Positions 1-7,412 are shown, counted from the first letter of the stretch. The stretch is 26,415 nucleotides of DNA from JAAZNO01 sp012798275 (GCA_035347995.1 DAOPQD010000043.1:1-26415); one strand, 5' to 3'. Numbers and translations are program-made. The notes: generated by a model not told the origin, from the sequence alone.

Positions 1-14
1 AACTATACTTGCGT

Positions 15-260
15 TGAAGATTGAGAATCAACTCTTGCCCCCCTATCCCTGGCCCCTCCCCCCGCGCAGGGCGCGGGGGGAAGGGGAACTTTTTTTTGTA
101 GGGTTTTGCAGGCGGGCGTAGCCCGCCTGCAAAACCCTTATTTTTTCTCCCCCTCCCCAACGGCGCCGGCGCCGTTGGGGAGGGGGCTGGGGGAGGGGCA
201 AAAGCTACAGCTCACAAAGGTTTATCCATCGCCGTCAAGCTACCTGGCGCCAGGCTGAAC
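15..260 (-). repeat. Composite hairpin repeat R1, copy A
   Basis: This 246-bp block recurs, inverted, at 17532-17772. It is a chain of palindromes: 53-86 (10-bp stem CCCCCCGCGC/GCGCGGGGGG with 3-nt loop, extended by CCCC/GGGG), 101-137 (17-bp perfect stem, loop GTA), 149-186 (19-bp perfect palindrome without loop) and 243-254 (CCTGGCGCCAGG). It lies 46 bp past the stop of the small tadE gene, with the GTTCAGCC end facing that gene, the same orientation toward the upstream gene as copy B. No coding potential is evident. It may act as a terminator or RNA-stabilising element, or be a non-autonomous mobile repeat; the sequence alone does not decide. Confidence 0.9.
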
Positions 261-306
261 AATTACCTTGCCAGTTTCAAATGCTGGGTGACTCTACCGG
301 CAGCGT

Positions 307-708
307 TTAGGGCGACGTGGCGATGATGGCATTGGTGGCCTGCGCCTGCAGAGTGACGGCGTTATCTCCAAAAAACGATTGCGCGACCGGCGTATAAAAG
401 GTGAAGTCATAGCTCACGATGACGATCACAGGGGCGCCTGCTTGTAAGGATGCCGGTGGGACAAACGTCACGTCTCCTGGCTGGATAGTAATGAGGCCGG
501 TGCTGGCGGCCGCGGCGCGCTGGCTGATGCCGGCAGCATCGTTGGGGCGCATGGCGGCATACGCGGCGCCCTCCTGCGCGGCGTCGTTCATGGTGACCAT
601 CGCATAATAAATGCGTCCGAAGTCCAACAGGCCGAGCAACATCAACAGCAGGACGGGTAACAGCAGGGCCATTTCCACGATACTTTGCCCGTTTTCTTTT
701 CTGCGCAT
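307..708 (-). CDS. TadE-like pseudopilin (small)
   Basis: 133-residue TadE-family protein. TadE proteins are minor pseudopilins of Tad/Flp pilus or secretion systems, held in the cytoplasmic membrane and processed by a prepilin peptidase. The N-terminus shows the classic signature: a basic head (MRRKEN), then GQSIVEMALLLP, with Glu at +5 after the Gly, and a membrane helix at about residues 12-34 ending in LLDFGR. The remainder is a small periplasmic or extracellular domain. The start at 708 is chosen over an upstream in-frame start at 753 because AAGGAGG sits 6 nt before it. It is separated by 261 bp from the next gene upstream (970-1602), so it may be transcribed on its own. Repeat parts R2 (866-911) and R1 (15-260) bracket it. 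No Tad ATPase or prepilin peptidase is present in the window. Confidence 0.85.
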   Translation of the reverse strand: MRRKENGQSIVEMALLLPVLLLMLLGLLDFGRIYYAMVTMNDAAQEGAAYAAMRPNDAAGISQRAAAASTGLITIQPGDVTFVPPASLQAGAPVIVIVSYDFTFYTPVAQSFFGDNAVTLQAQATNAIIATSP

Positions 709-865
709 TGGGTTCCTCCTTCGAAAATGGCCCCGAATGAACACGAATTTCACGAATAAGATTAGAAATTCCTGGCCCCCGGGGCTGCTACGTCCTCAAA
801 CAACGCGCTTCAGCGCGGTGGGCTCGTGTCGAACCCGTGAGCCGTCACAGCCTCTGCTCACGACT

Positions 866-911
866 CACATTTTCCTCCCTGGATGATGTGCGCCAGCACC
901 TGGCGTCTCCT
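866..911 (-). repeat. Repeat part R2, copy A
   Basis: 46-bp block that matches 17478-17523 at 40 of 46 positions, without gaps, on the opposite strand. Read on the minus strand it starts AGGAGACGCC and ends GAAAATGTG. It can form a hairpin with outer stem CACAT/ATGTG and an inner stem. Between copies one inner pair changes from G-C to C-G (positions 30 and 35 of the block), a compensatory change. In copy B this block sits 8 bp before R1; here 605 bp, including tadE, separate it from R1. Confidence 0.8.
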
Positions 912-922
912 GCGAAAATAAA

Positions 923-953
923 CACGTGCCCACGTTCACACTTTCACACCTTC
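923..953 (+). repeat. Short dispersed repeat R3, copy A
   Basis: 31-bp word beginning CACGTGCCCACGTTC and ending CACACCTTC. The reverse complement is found at 8179-8209 with one mismatch (30 of 31). It is built of CACGT/GTTCACAC-like short words and lies next to R2 copy A. Function unknown. Confidence 0.75.
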
Positions 954-969
954 GCACGTTTTCACGTCC

Positions 970-1602
970 TCATGGGTTGAGCATGAGCCCCGTGACCGCG
1001 TCTATGGTCACCTGCATCGCGGCGGTGGGGTCGAAAGCGCTGACGACCCAGCGATCACCTGCCTCCGTGGGCCTTAACTGCAGCTGGACTATGGCGTTCT
1101 CGTGCGTCTTGAGAAAGTCCTCGCCGCCGGCCGCCCGGAACGTGAGCCAGGCCGATTCGACCGTCGCTGTCGGCGGGAAAGCGGCCAGGCTGCGCGGCGG
1201 GGCGGGGACGTCGGTGGCCGGAATGTCGAAGAACTGCTCGCCGCGCACGGAAACAGTTTTGACTGCCTGTTGGCTGGGGGCGTAGTAGTAGTAAGTCCAG
1301 CTGACTGGCGGTGATTCGGTGGTAAGCCACTCGCCGGTAGGACGCCAGGAGGCCTCCGCCCGGATCAGCACGGCGTCGGCGGCCCACGTCTGCACCTTGA
1401 GGCGCGCCGTCTCTTCCGCCGCGGCCATGTCAATGGGTGGCGCCAGGCCGGTCCACAACACGGCCTGCGTGTCCGCCTCCGGCGCTCCCGGGCCGGCGAC
1501 CTGGGGCAGGCGTCCGTTGAGCGCGCCCCACACGAGCGCTACCCCCACCAGCAGGAGCAGCAGCAGCGCGATGGCGTAGAGCATCCAACGTTCGTGGTTC
1601 AT
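970..1602 (-). CDS. Single-pass membrane protein, unknown function
   Basis: 210 residues. A strongly hydrophobic helix at about residues 7-27 follows a short N-terminal head (MNHERW), so the protein is likely anchored in the membrane with the remaining ~180 residues outside. The tail (VTIDAVTGLMLNP) resembles the end of PepSY-type repeats, where a strand carries an IDAxTG motif, but one short match is not enough to assign the family. The start lies 3 bp past the stop of the BNR-type secreted protein gene, with GAGAGG just before it, so translation is probably coupled. The family is not recognised; a surface or envelope role is inferred from the operon with a TadE-fusion protein and a secreted protein. 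Confidence 0.7.
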   Translation of the reverse strand: MNHERWMLYAIALLLLLLVGVALVWGALNGRLPQVAGPGAPEADTQAVLWTGLAPPIDMAAAEETARLKVQTWAADAVLIRAEASWRPTGEWLTTESPPVSWTYYYYAPSQQAVKTVSVRGEQFFDIPATDVPAPPRSLAAFPPTATVESAWLTFRAAGGEDFLKTHENAIVQLQLRPTEAGDRWVVSAFDPTAAMQVTIDAVTGLMLNP

Positions 1603-1605
1603 TGG

Positions 1606-2949
1606 TTAGCCTCTCAACGTCAGCGGCAGATAGATTTTTTCACGCGGAATGGGTCCCTGCCGGTAGAAAACGTCGTAGTTGTACGCAAAATCAGGGCCGG
1701 TATATTCTTCCCAGGCCAGGTGCAGCTTCCCGGCGGCTGTAAGTTTGAGGACGGGGAAGAGCGAGAGATGCAGAGGGGTTTCTGAAGCATTAGTGATGTG
1801 GGTATCCCATGTCTTCCCCCCGTTTTTGCTGCAGCGCATGAGAATTTCCTCATAGCCCGGCGTTTCCGGCTGAGGGCGAAAACCGTGCCAGGCCACGCAT
1901 AGCATAGCCCCTTGTGCATCCATACTGATGGTGGACCAGGTGGGGCGATAGGTATTTACCTGTACCGGGTCTGGGTCGAGGCGTATGCCATTTGGCTGCG
2001 TCAGGGGCGGCTCCCACTGCTCATTTTCGAGGCGACGATAGTTGATGTACTGCAGAATGATGACGTTATTGCCGATCACCTGATACTCCTGTTCGACCCA
2101 TGTTACATGGACACGATCGGCGCCGTCCACGGTGACTTTGGGACGCACGCCATTTTTGTCAAAGGGGGAGAGAAGTGTCAACGGGGCCCAGTCAAAGCGT
2201 TCGGTCGTCGCATTCCACACGCCCCGGCTGTAGAAAACGCGGTAGATGTCTCCTTCTCCCAGTGTGCCTTTTTGCTCCCACACCAGGTGAACCGTCCCCT
2301 TATCTTGGCTCAGGGCCGCATGGGGATACCAGATGCCGCCATGCGATTGGCCAATAGCCTGCCCATGGGTGATAATGAGGGTCGGCGCTATCCATTGGGC
2401 ATCGGCAAAACGCCGATAGGTGTAGTAGAGATCGGCTTTGGAGAAATCATTTCCGCTTTGGGCAGAAGCAAAGAACATGTGCAGCCGATCTGTCCCTACC
2501 AGTAAGCGGGGAGCTGTGTAGCCATAGGTGGGAGTGAAGACGGTTTTGCTGAGGGACGTGCTCAGATCCCTTTCTATGATGGTGCCGGGGTAGGGGAACT
2601 TCCCCTGTACCCACACCGCCAGTAATTGATCGCCGTTGTAGGCCAGTGCTGGCGCCCACGTATCTTGATTGCCTGTCAAAATGCTGAGGCTTTCAGTCGG
2701 CGTGTTGATTCCGTATTTTATGAAGATGCCTTTGGTGGAAGCGGGTTGTCCGCTGGCCCAGGCCACGGCTACTCGTTGATTTGCTCCCAGGGCCAGAGCG
2801 GGCTGGCGGATATCGGCGATATTTGAAAGATTGGCGTTGGCAGAGGCGCCGTCCTCTCCCCACCCCCTATCCGCTGCAGAGACTGCCGGGGCGCAAAGCA
2901 GGGCGATGGCCACCACTCCCCAAAATGTTAGTTTTGTCTTATGGAGCAT
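1606..2949 (-). CDS. Secreted BNR/sialidase-like beta-propeller protein
   Basis: 447 residues with a clear signal peptide (about residues 1-26, ending APAVSA). The mature part has repeated strand-like segments of the type ALxxxGxxHVxWxE (for example VHLVWEQKG, VHVTWVEQE, LHLAWEEYT), typical of BNR/sialidase-fold propellers, and an Asp-box-like SKNGGKTW at 374-381. No set of sialidase catalytic residues could be picked out, so an enzyme activity is not claimed; a binding or scaffold role is equally likely. The last residues, IYLPLTLRG, resemble a C-terminal tail I recall in exported Chloroflexota proteins, possibly a sorting signal. The gene starts 1 bp after the stop of the TadE-fusion gene, indicating translational coupling within the same operon. 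Confidence 0.75.
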   Translation of the reverse strand: MLHKTKLTFWGVVAIALLCAPAVSAADRGWGEDGASANANLSNIADIRQPALALGANQRVAVAWASGQPASTKGIFIKYGINTPTESLSILTGNQDTWAPALAYNGDQLLAVWVQGKFPYPGTIIERDLSTSLSKTVFTPTYGYTAPRLLVGTDRLHMFFASAQSGNDFSKADLYYTYRRFADAQWIAPTLIITHGQAIGQSHGGIWYPHAALSQDKGTVHLVWEQKGTLGEGDIYRVFYSRGVWNATTERFDWAPLTLLSPFDKNGVRPKVTVDGADRVHVTWVEQEYQVIGNNVIILQYINYRRLENEQWEPPLTQPNGIRLDPDPVQVNTYRPTWSTISMDAQGAMLCVAWHGFRPQPETPGYEEILMRCSKNGGKTWDTHITNASETPLHLSLFPVLKLTAAGKLHLAWEEYTGPDFAYNYDVFYRQGPIPREKIYLPLTLRG

Positions 2950-2950
2950 T

Positions 2951-5110
2951 TTAATCCACGCTTGTCAGGTTGAGGTCAACTCCTAGCCGCAGCTCGCCGG
3001 ATTGGAGTGCATTGACGATGTTTTGGCCCCGATAGAGGGCATTGGCCATTCGCACTTGTCCAATGACTACATAATCTCCTGGCGGGAGCTCGGCTTCGTA
3101 ATGGCCATCACTCGGCGGTCCGGAAGGGGGGACATAGATGTAGGAGAATCCGGACCATCGCAGACGTCCTTCGGTATCATAGATATAGATATTAACCGGA
3201 CTCTTGGGCACGCCATCAATATACGTGGTGCCCCGAATGCGTCCTAATGGCCCCGGAGTGACGGCCGGCGTCGGGGTGGGCGTGGGCACCGGGTTCTCTT
3301 GCGTCACGGTGACGGCGAGCGGCGTGCTGAGGTTGTTGATCTCGCTGTACTCGCGGATCTGATTCCACGTGTCGGCGAGCGCGGTGAGCGTGTGCACGCC
3401 GGTCGTCGTGAAGCCTGGGTCCACCCACATGGTGAAGTCAATGCTCGCGCCGGCCGGCAGGCCATTGACGGCGATGTAGTCCACGCTGGTGTCGGCGAGA
3501 GGGTCTGGGTGGATTTTGTCGTAGAGGTCCACCCAGAACAGGGAGGGGATGTCTGCGCCGCCCTGATTCTTCACCTGCACGAAAAAGTTGATCTTGCGGT
3601 AAGTCCCCAGGGGCGGGGTGCTGGCCAGCTCCAGGTTGCTGACCACAAGGTCCGGCACGGGGCAGGGGCAGGTGAATGGCGTCGTGGCCAGGCCAACCCG
3701 GGTGTCGCTTTCGTCTTTTTTCGACCACGCTGCCGCTTTCACCGTGTGTGGTACATAGGCGGCGACATTGGAGACCGTAATGGTCCGGTCAAAATTCGAG
3801 GCGTTTTCTTTCTGCTGTTCATTGATGACGCGGGTGGTATCGAAGTAGATGACAAGATAATTGTCGGCAGGCCAGTTATGCACGTGCACGATGATGGTTT
3901 GGTTGCCCGCCGGTCCGCAGGTAGGCTCCAGGGTGATGTAAAAACTGGTGGGCAGCGGTGTGGCGGTGGGCGTCGGCGTCGGCGTCGGCGTTCCGCCCTG
4001 GACGACGGTCGAATCCTGCCGGCCGTAGCCCTGAACGATCAGCGTCATGCCGGCTTCCAGGGCTGGCAGGTTATCAAAGAGGAAGGTGCCGTCTGCCGCG
4101 ACGGTGACGGAGCGTTGCAGACCGGTCTGGACGATCCGCAGGGTCACGATCTCGCCCGGCTGCGCTGTCCCTTGCACCACGGTGGCCCCCATCATCACCG
4201 GCTCCTGGATGACGATGGCGGCAATGGGAACGGGGGTGGCCGTGGGAACGGGAGTGTACGTCGGCGTGGGCGAGGGGCCGGGCGTGGGTGTGGCGGTGGG
4301 CGTGGGGGTCTCCGTGGGTGTCGGGGAGGGGGCGACGCACGGGACGTTGAAGTCCGCGAAGACCTGCACATCGGAGCTCCGTCCTTCGACCGTGACGGTG
4401 TGGGCGCCTGCCGTCACGTTGTTGACCTCGATGGTCAGCGTGAAGCTGGGGTCAATGGCGGTGTTGTTCAGCACCTTAGTGCTGTCGAAGTACACATTCA
4501 CCCGGCTGTCATTCTCCCAATTCGCGCCGGTGATGGTAATGGTTTGATCGCCCTCGGGTCCGCAGGTCGGATTAAGGGAGATCTCTTCGGTGGGCGTCTC
4601 GCCATCTCCGTCTCCATCTCCGCCTCCATCGTCCCCTGGCGGCGGCACGGTTGGTGGGGGATCAATGACCAGCCCCACATTCTGGATCGTGCGCGAGGCC
4701 GTGTTCTCCAACACGAGCGGCCCGATGAAGGGGTCGAACAGCGGCGTCAGCGCCTCAACGTCGTATTGCACCTGGACGTTCACCCGTGAAATGCCGGCGA
4801 CCACTTCTGCCGGATCGGTGGTCGTGCCGGTGTCGGGGCCGGAATCGTACCAGACCCAGATGTCTACCTCGTCGGTTGGCACCAGGGCAATGAACTCCTG
4901 CGCCCGCGCGCTGATACCGCCGTAGTTGCGTGGGCTGGTCACGCCATAACGGGCGCCTTCCCGCGCGGCGTTGAACAGGTTGCTGTAGATGAAGAGCACC
5001 CGTCCAAACTCGAAAATCCCCAACAGGATCAGCAGGAGCAGGGGCAGAATCAGCGCAAATTCCACCAACCCCTGCCCCGATTTTTCACGTTTTTTTATCC
5101 GGTTGAACAT
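2951..5110 (-). CDS. Large TadE-fusion surface protein (Ig-like and CARDB domains)
   Basis: 719 residues, far longer than an ordinary TadE protein (about 130-200). Domain order: TadE-type N-terminus (GQGLVEFALILP, Glu at +5 after Gly12; membrane helix about 15-42), periplasmic TadE part to about 150, acidic Gly/Asp linker, IPT/TIG-like domain 1 (about 178-255), Pro/Thr linker, Ig-like domain (about 300-370), Pro/Thr linker, IPT/TIG-like domain 2 (about 392-470; both share PTCGPxGxQTI and a YFDxT segment), CARDB-like domain (about 485-603, PDLVVSNLEL...VKNQGGADI), linker, and a C-terminal beta domain containing PPGDYVVIGQV. It is probably anchored in or assembled as a pseudopilin displaying an adhesin-like stalk. 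The start at 5110 is preferred over 5137 because GAGGGA lies just before it. It is first gene of a tightly packed minus-strand operon. Confidence 0.8.
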   Translation of the reverse strand: MFNRIKKREKSGQGLVEFALILPLLLLILLGIFEFGRVLFIYSNLFNAAREGARYGVTSPRNYGGISARAQEFIALVPTDEVDIWVWYDSGPDTGTTTDPAEVVAGISRVNVQVQYDVEALTPLFDPFIGPLVLENTASRTIQNVGLVIDPPPTVPPPGDDGGGDGDGDGETPTEEISLNPTCGPEGDQTITITGANWENDSRVNVYFDSTKVLNNTAIDPSFTLTIEVNNVTAGAHTVTVEGRSSDVQVFADFNVPCVAPSPTPTETPTPTATPTPGPSPTPTYTPVPTATPVPIAAIVIQEPVMMGATVVQGTAQPGEIVTLRIVQTGLQRSVTVAADGTFLFDNLPALEAGMTLIVQGYGRQDSTVVQGGTPTPTPTPTATPLPTSFYITLEPTCGPAGNQTIIVHVHNWPADNYLVIYFDTTRVINEQQKENASNFDRTITVSNVAAYVPHTVKAAAWSKKDESDTRVGLATTPFTCPCPVPDLVVSNLELASTPPLGTYRKINFFVQVKNQGGADIPSLFWVDLYDKIHPDPLADTSVDYIAVNGLPAGASIDFTMWVDPGFTTTGVHTLTALADTWNQIREYSEINNLSTPLAVTVTQENPVPTPTPTPAVTPGPLGRIRGTTYIDGVPKSPVNIYIYDTEGRLRWSGFSYIYVPPSGPPSDGHYEAELPPGDYVVIGQVRMANALYRGQNIVNALQSGELRLGVDLNLTSVD

Positions 5111-5378
5111 ACAGTTCCCTCTTGTTGCTCGTGTCATTGCTCATGCCACTAAGGGCCCCTAAGCGCATTTGCACCGGGGCCTTTTAACCATTTTCTGTCT
5201 ATATAATCGCATAAAGATAAAGCTGGTAACGTCATATTTGGTGTTGGGAAGGACAGCGTTTTACCAGCGGGCGTTCTAAGCTTTTTCCAAAAGCAATTTG
5301 CTGCTACATTTGACCGTCACTGGACGGCAAGTTAAATCGTTTTATAATAGGAGGACTACTGCTAGATGAGCTATCTAA
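5111..5378. promoter_or_regulatory. Divergent promoter region between tadE operon and sigma gene
   Basis: 268 bp between divergently transcribed units. On the plus strand there are two perfect TATAAT hexamers, at 5202-5207 and 5343-5348. The second has TGGACG at 5321-5326 with a 16-bp spacer. An inverted repeat CCGTC/GACGG (5314-5318 and 5323-5327), extendable to TTGaCCGTC/GACGGCAA, overlaps that -35 region and could be an operator, perhaps for the sigma factor itself. AGGAGG at 5349-5354 directly follows the second -10 box. The minus-strand promoter for the surface operon was not identified with confidence. Confidence 0.45.
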
Positions 5379-5969
5379 ATGGGTCCTCAAGTACAAGAAT
5401 TCGACGAAAGCGCTCTTATTCAGCGTGCGAAGACCGGCGACCGGGTTGCCCAGGGCCAGTTGTACGAACACTACGTGGATGCAGTGTATCGCTACATGCT
5501 GTATCGTACCGGGAATCACCAGACTGCTGAAGATCTGACCGCCGAAGTGTTTTCGCAAATGTTGACGGCGATCGAGCGTTATGAAGACCGGGGCGTGCCT
5601 TTCGGCGTGTGGTTGTTTCGTATCGCGCGCGCTCGTCTGGTAGATCATTGGCGCTTGAACAAACGGCAGCAGGATCAGGTCATTAATTTCTCCGACGATG
5701 TTGAAGAATTTTTGATCGGTACTGAGGCGCCTGATTTGAGGCATGAATACGCTGACCTGATTCAAGCATTGGGATACCTTACAGCTGCAGAACGGGAGCT
5801 CATATTATTACGCTTTGCCTCTGGTATGAATAATCAAGACATCGCCATGGTGGTCCATAGCAATCCTAATGCGGTGAAGAGTATGATGTATCGTGCGTTG
5901 CGCAAGTTACGCGGGATTTTAAGTAACCAGGAACAGTTTTATAACGACGTTGAAGATGATGATGAATGA
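5379..5969 (+). CDS. ECF-type RNA polymerase sigma factor
   Basis: 196 residues with only sigma regions 2 and 4, the hallmark of group IV (ECF) sigma factors. Region 2 covers about residues 13-96 (LIQRAKTGDRVAQGQLYEHY, then TAEDLTAEVF and WLFRIARARLVDHWR); region 4 about 125-180 (LTAAERELILLRFASGMNNQ, then a helix-turn-helix ending MYRALRKLR). The C-terminus is acidic (NDVEDDDE). A stop codon directly precedes ATG 5379, so this is the first possible in-frame ATG, yet AGGAGG is 24 nt away and better placed for an out-of-frame ATG at 5366. The stop overlaps the start of the next gene (ATGA), the usual arrangement of a sigma gene and its anti-sigma gene. The regulon is unknown. Confidence 0.93.
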   Translation: MGPQVQEFDESALIQRAKTGDRVAQGQLYEHYVDAVYRYMLYRTGNHQTAEDLTAEVFSQMLTAIERYEDRGVPFGVWLFRIARARLVDHWRLNKRQQDQVINFSDDVEEFLIGTEAPDLRHEYADLIQALGYLTAAERELILLRFASGMNNQDIAMVVHSNPNAVKSMMYRALRKLRGILSNQEQFYNDVEDDDE

Positions 5970-7154
5970 GCACCGACGAATTTGATCCTGCCATCGCGGA
6001 AGTTGTTTCACGCCTTGAAAAGCTGGGACAACCCGCTCTGTCCGCCACTGCCCGGCAGCGCATCTGGCAAAAAGCGCGTGGTCAGGCTGGCGCCGCGGCC
6101 GTGATGCCTGTCCCACGGTCACGCCGAACGCTGGCTTTCTGGCGTGTGCTGACGGGCGTGCTTGTCGCTTTCATCCTGATGTTTGCGTGGACGGTGTGGG
6201 TTGCAGCGCAAAGCCTGCCTGGCGATGCACTTTATCCCCTTGCACGCGGGCTTGAAACAGCTCGACTTGCACTTGCTCCTGCCGCGCAACGTGCGTCTTT
6301 GGAATTGCAGTTTTTAGACCGTCGCGCTACCGAAATTCGGGCATTGGTGGAGCTTGGACGCCCTGTCCCTCCGGAAATCATCGCCGAGATTGTGGGAGGG
6401 ATTGAACAGCTGGTTAGTGATCCGGATGCCTGGGGAGGAGAAGCGGTGGTTGCTGCCTGTATGGCGCGGCAGGAAGAGACGTTAGCGCTTGTAGTCGCCC
6501 GCTATCCTGAGTATGACACGGCTGCAAGCGCCCTTGAGATTGTTAGAATGGCCCAGCGTAATTTGCACACCGATCCGCTTTCCCCCACTCCTGAGGAGGA
6601 GTACCCGACGCCGCCGGGTCAGGGTGGCACGCCACCAGGACAGGAGGACAAAGACATCACGCCGCCGGGTCAGGGTGGCACGCCACCAGGACAGGAGGAC
6701 AAAGACACCACACCGCCAGGTCAGGGTGGCACGCCACCAGGACAGGAGGACAAAGACACCACGCCTCCGGGTCNNNNNNNNNNNNNNNNNNNNNNNNNNN
6801 NNNNNNNNNNNNNNNNNNNNNNNNNNNNNNNNNNNNNNNNNNNNNNNNNNNNNNNNNNNNNNNNNNNNNNNNNCCACGCCTCCGGGTCAGGGTGGCACGC
6901 CACCAGGACAGGAGGACAAAGACACCACGCCTCCGGGTCAGGGTGGCACGCCACCAGGACAGGAGGACAAAGACACCACACCGCCAGGTCAGGGTGGCAC
7001 ACCACCAGGACAGGAGGACAAAGACACCACGCCGCCGGGTCAGGACGGCACACCACCAGGACAGGAGGACAAAGACACCACGCCTCCGGGTCAGGGAGAA
7101 GATCCGCCTCCAGGACAAGGCGGCACCCCCCCAGGGCAGCAAAAGAAGGATTAG
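5966..7154 (+). CDS. Likely anti-sigma membrane protein (DUF5667-like) with PPGQ repeat tail, interrupted by gap
   Basis: The start overlaps the sigma stop by 4 bp. The N-terminal part (about residues 1-54) is a soluble, presumably cytoplasmic sigma-binding region; one membrane helix follows at about 57-80 (FWRVLTGVLVAFILMFAWTV). Outside lies a segment with LPGDALYPLARGLE and an alpha-helical stretch rich in Arg and Glu, resembling DUF5667 domains, which often accompany ECF sigma factors in Chloroflexota. The tail is a tandem array of TPPGQGGTPPGQEDKDT units. A run of 100 N (6774-6873) interrupts the array; the reading frame before it (ending TTPPG) and after it (starting TPPGQGG, ending GQQKKD at 7154) differ only because the N count is arbitrary, so this is not a true frameshift. 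True length is unknown. Anti-sigma function is inferred from gene order and topology. Confidence 0.75.
6608..7079 (+). repeat. 51-bp coding tandem repeat (17-residue PPGQ units)
   Basis: Units of 51 bp start at 6608, 6659, 6710 and 6761 before the gap, and at 6876, 6927, 6978 and 7029 after it; a degenerate unit follows from 7080. Each encodes TPPGQGGTPPGQEDKDT with few changes (I for T in the first unit, D for G in the last). Sequence identity between units is very high, which explains the assembly break. The array forms a hydrophilic, Pro/Gly-rich and charged extracytoplasmic tail. Confidence 0.95.
6774..6873. other. Assembly gap (100 N)
   Basis: Exactly 100 N, the conventional placeholder for a gap of unknown size. 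It falls within the 51-bp repeat. For the array to stay in register and in frame, the true missing length must be 51k-15 bp (36, 87, 138 and so on), because 13 bp of a unit precede the gap and 2 bp of a unit follow it. Confidence 0.97.
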
Positions 7155-7189
7155 CAGCCACGGGCATGGAAGTAATTATCGTCACCTTG

Positions 7190-7221
7190 AAATGCGGATA
7201 GCTATGCTGTCCGCATTTTTG
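7190..7221 (+). terminator. Intrinsic terminator after the sigma/anti-sigma operon
   Basis: Stem AAATGCGGA (7190-7198) with TCCGCATTT (7210-7218), extendable inward by AGC/GCT, followed by TT and a T-rich stretch. It lies 36 bp past the stop at 7154. Confidence 0.8.
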
Positions 7222-7347
7222 TTGGCAGGCGATGTCTGCCGTGAATATAATTTTCCGCCGGGGTGCTTTGTGAGAAAGATATCCCTTCTCACTCTTCGAA
7301 GAGAAGTGACTGATCACGAAGGTGAGCGTGGATCTTTTTTTGAAAAT

Positions 7348-7412
7348 TGTCCTATTCTGAGATATGTAAACTATAATTGCGGGTTTTAACCTGGCCATAA
7401 TTGTGTTATAAT
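7348..7412 (+). promoter_or_regulatory. Putative tandem promoters for rnc
   Basis: Two perfect TATAAT hexamers precede rnc: 7372-7377, with TTGTCC at 7348-7353 (18-bp spacer), and 7407-7412, without a convincing -35 box. The surrounding DNA is markedly AT-rich compared with the flanking genes. The second would give a leader of about 30 nt. Confidence 0.5.

Larger units (their letters stand above)
709..969. other. Intergenic spacer with short-word repeats
   Basis: 261 bp without a supported gene. From the minus-strand viewpoint it holds repeat R3 (953-923), repeat part R2 (911-866), then about 155 bp leading to the tadE Shine-Dalgarno site. Near tadE it carries the word pattern cacgaatttcacgaat (742-757). 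No convincing sigma-70 promoter was found. Confidence 0.6.

Noticed and set aside
3299..4789. Long plus-strand open frame opposite the TadE-fusion gene
   Set aside because: Low-complexity Gly/Arg/Val composition derived from the complement of the Pro/Thr linkers. The minus-strand product has clear domains.
6608..7079. CRISPR-like array of regular repeats
   Set aside because: The units are contiguous, without unique spacers, keep one reading frame and encode a regular peptide. It is a coding tandem repeat.
5966..7201. True frameshift in the anti-sigma gene
   Set aside because: The frame change falls exactly at a 100-N placeholder, and both sides encode the same repeat peptide in register.
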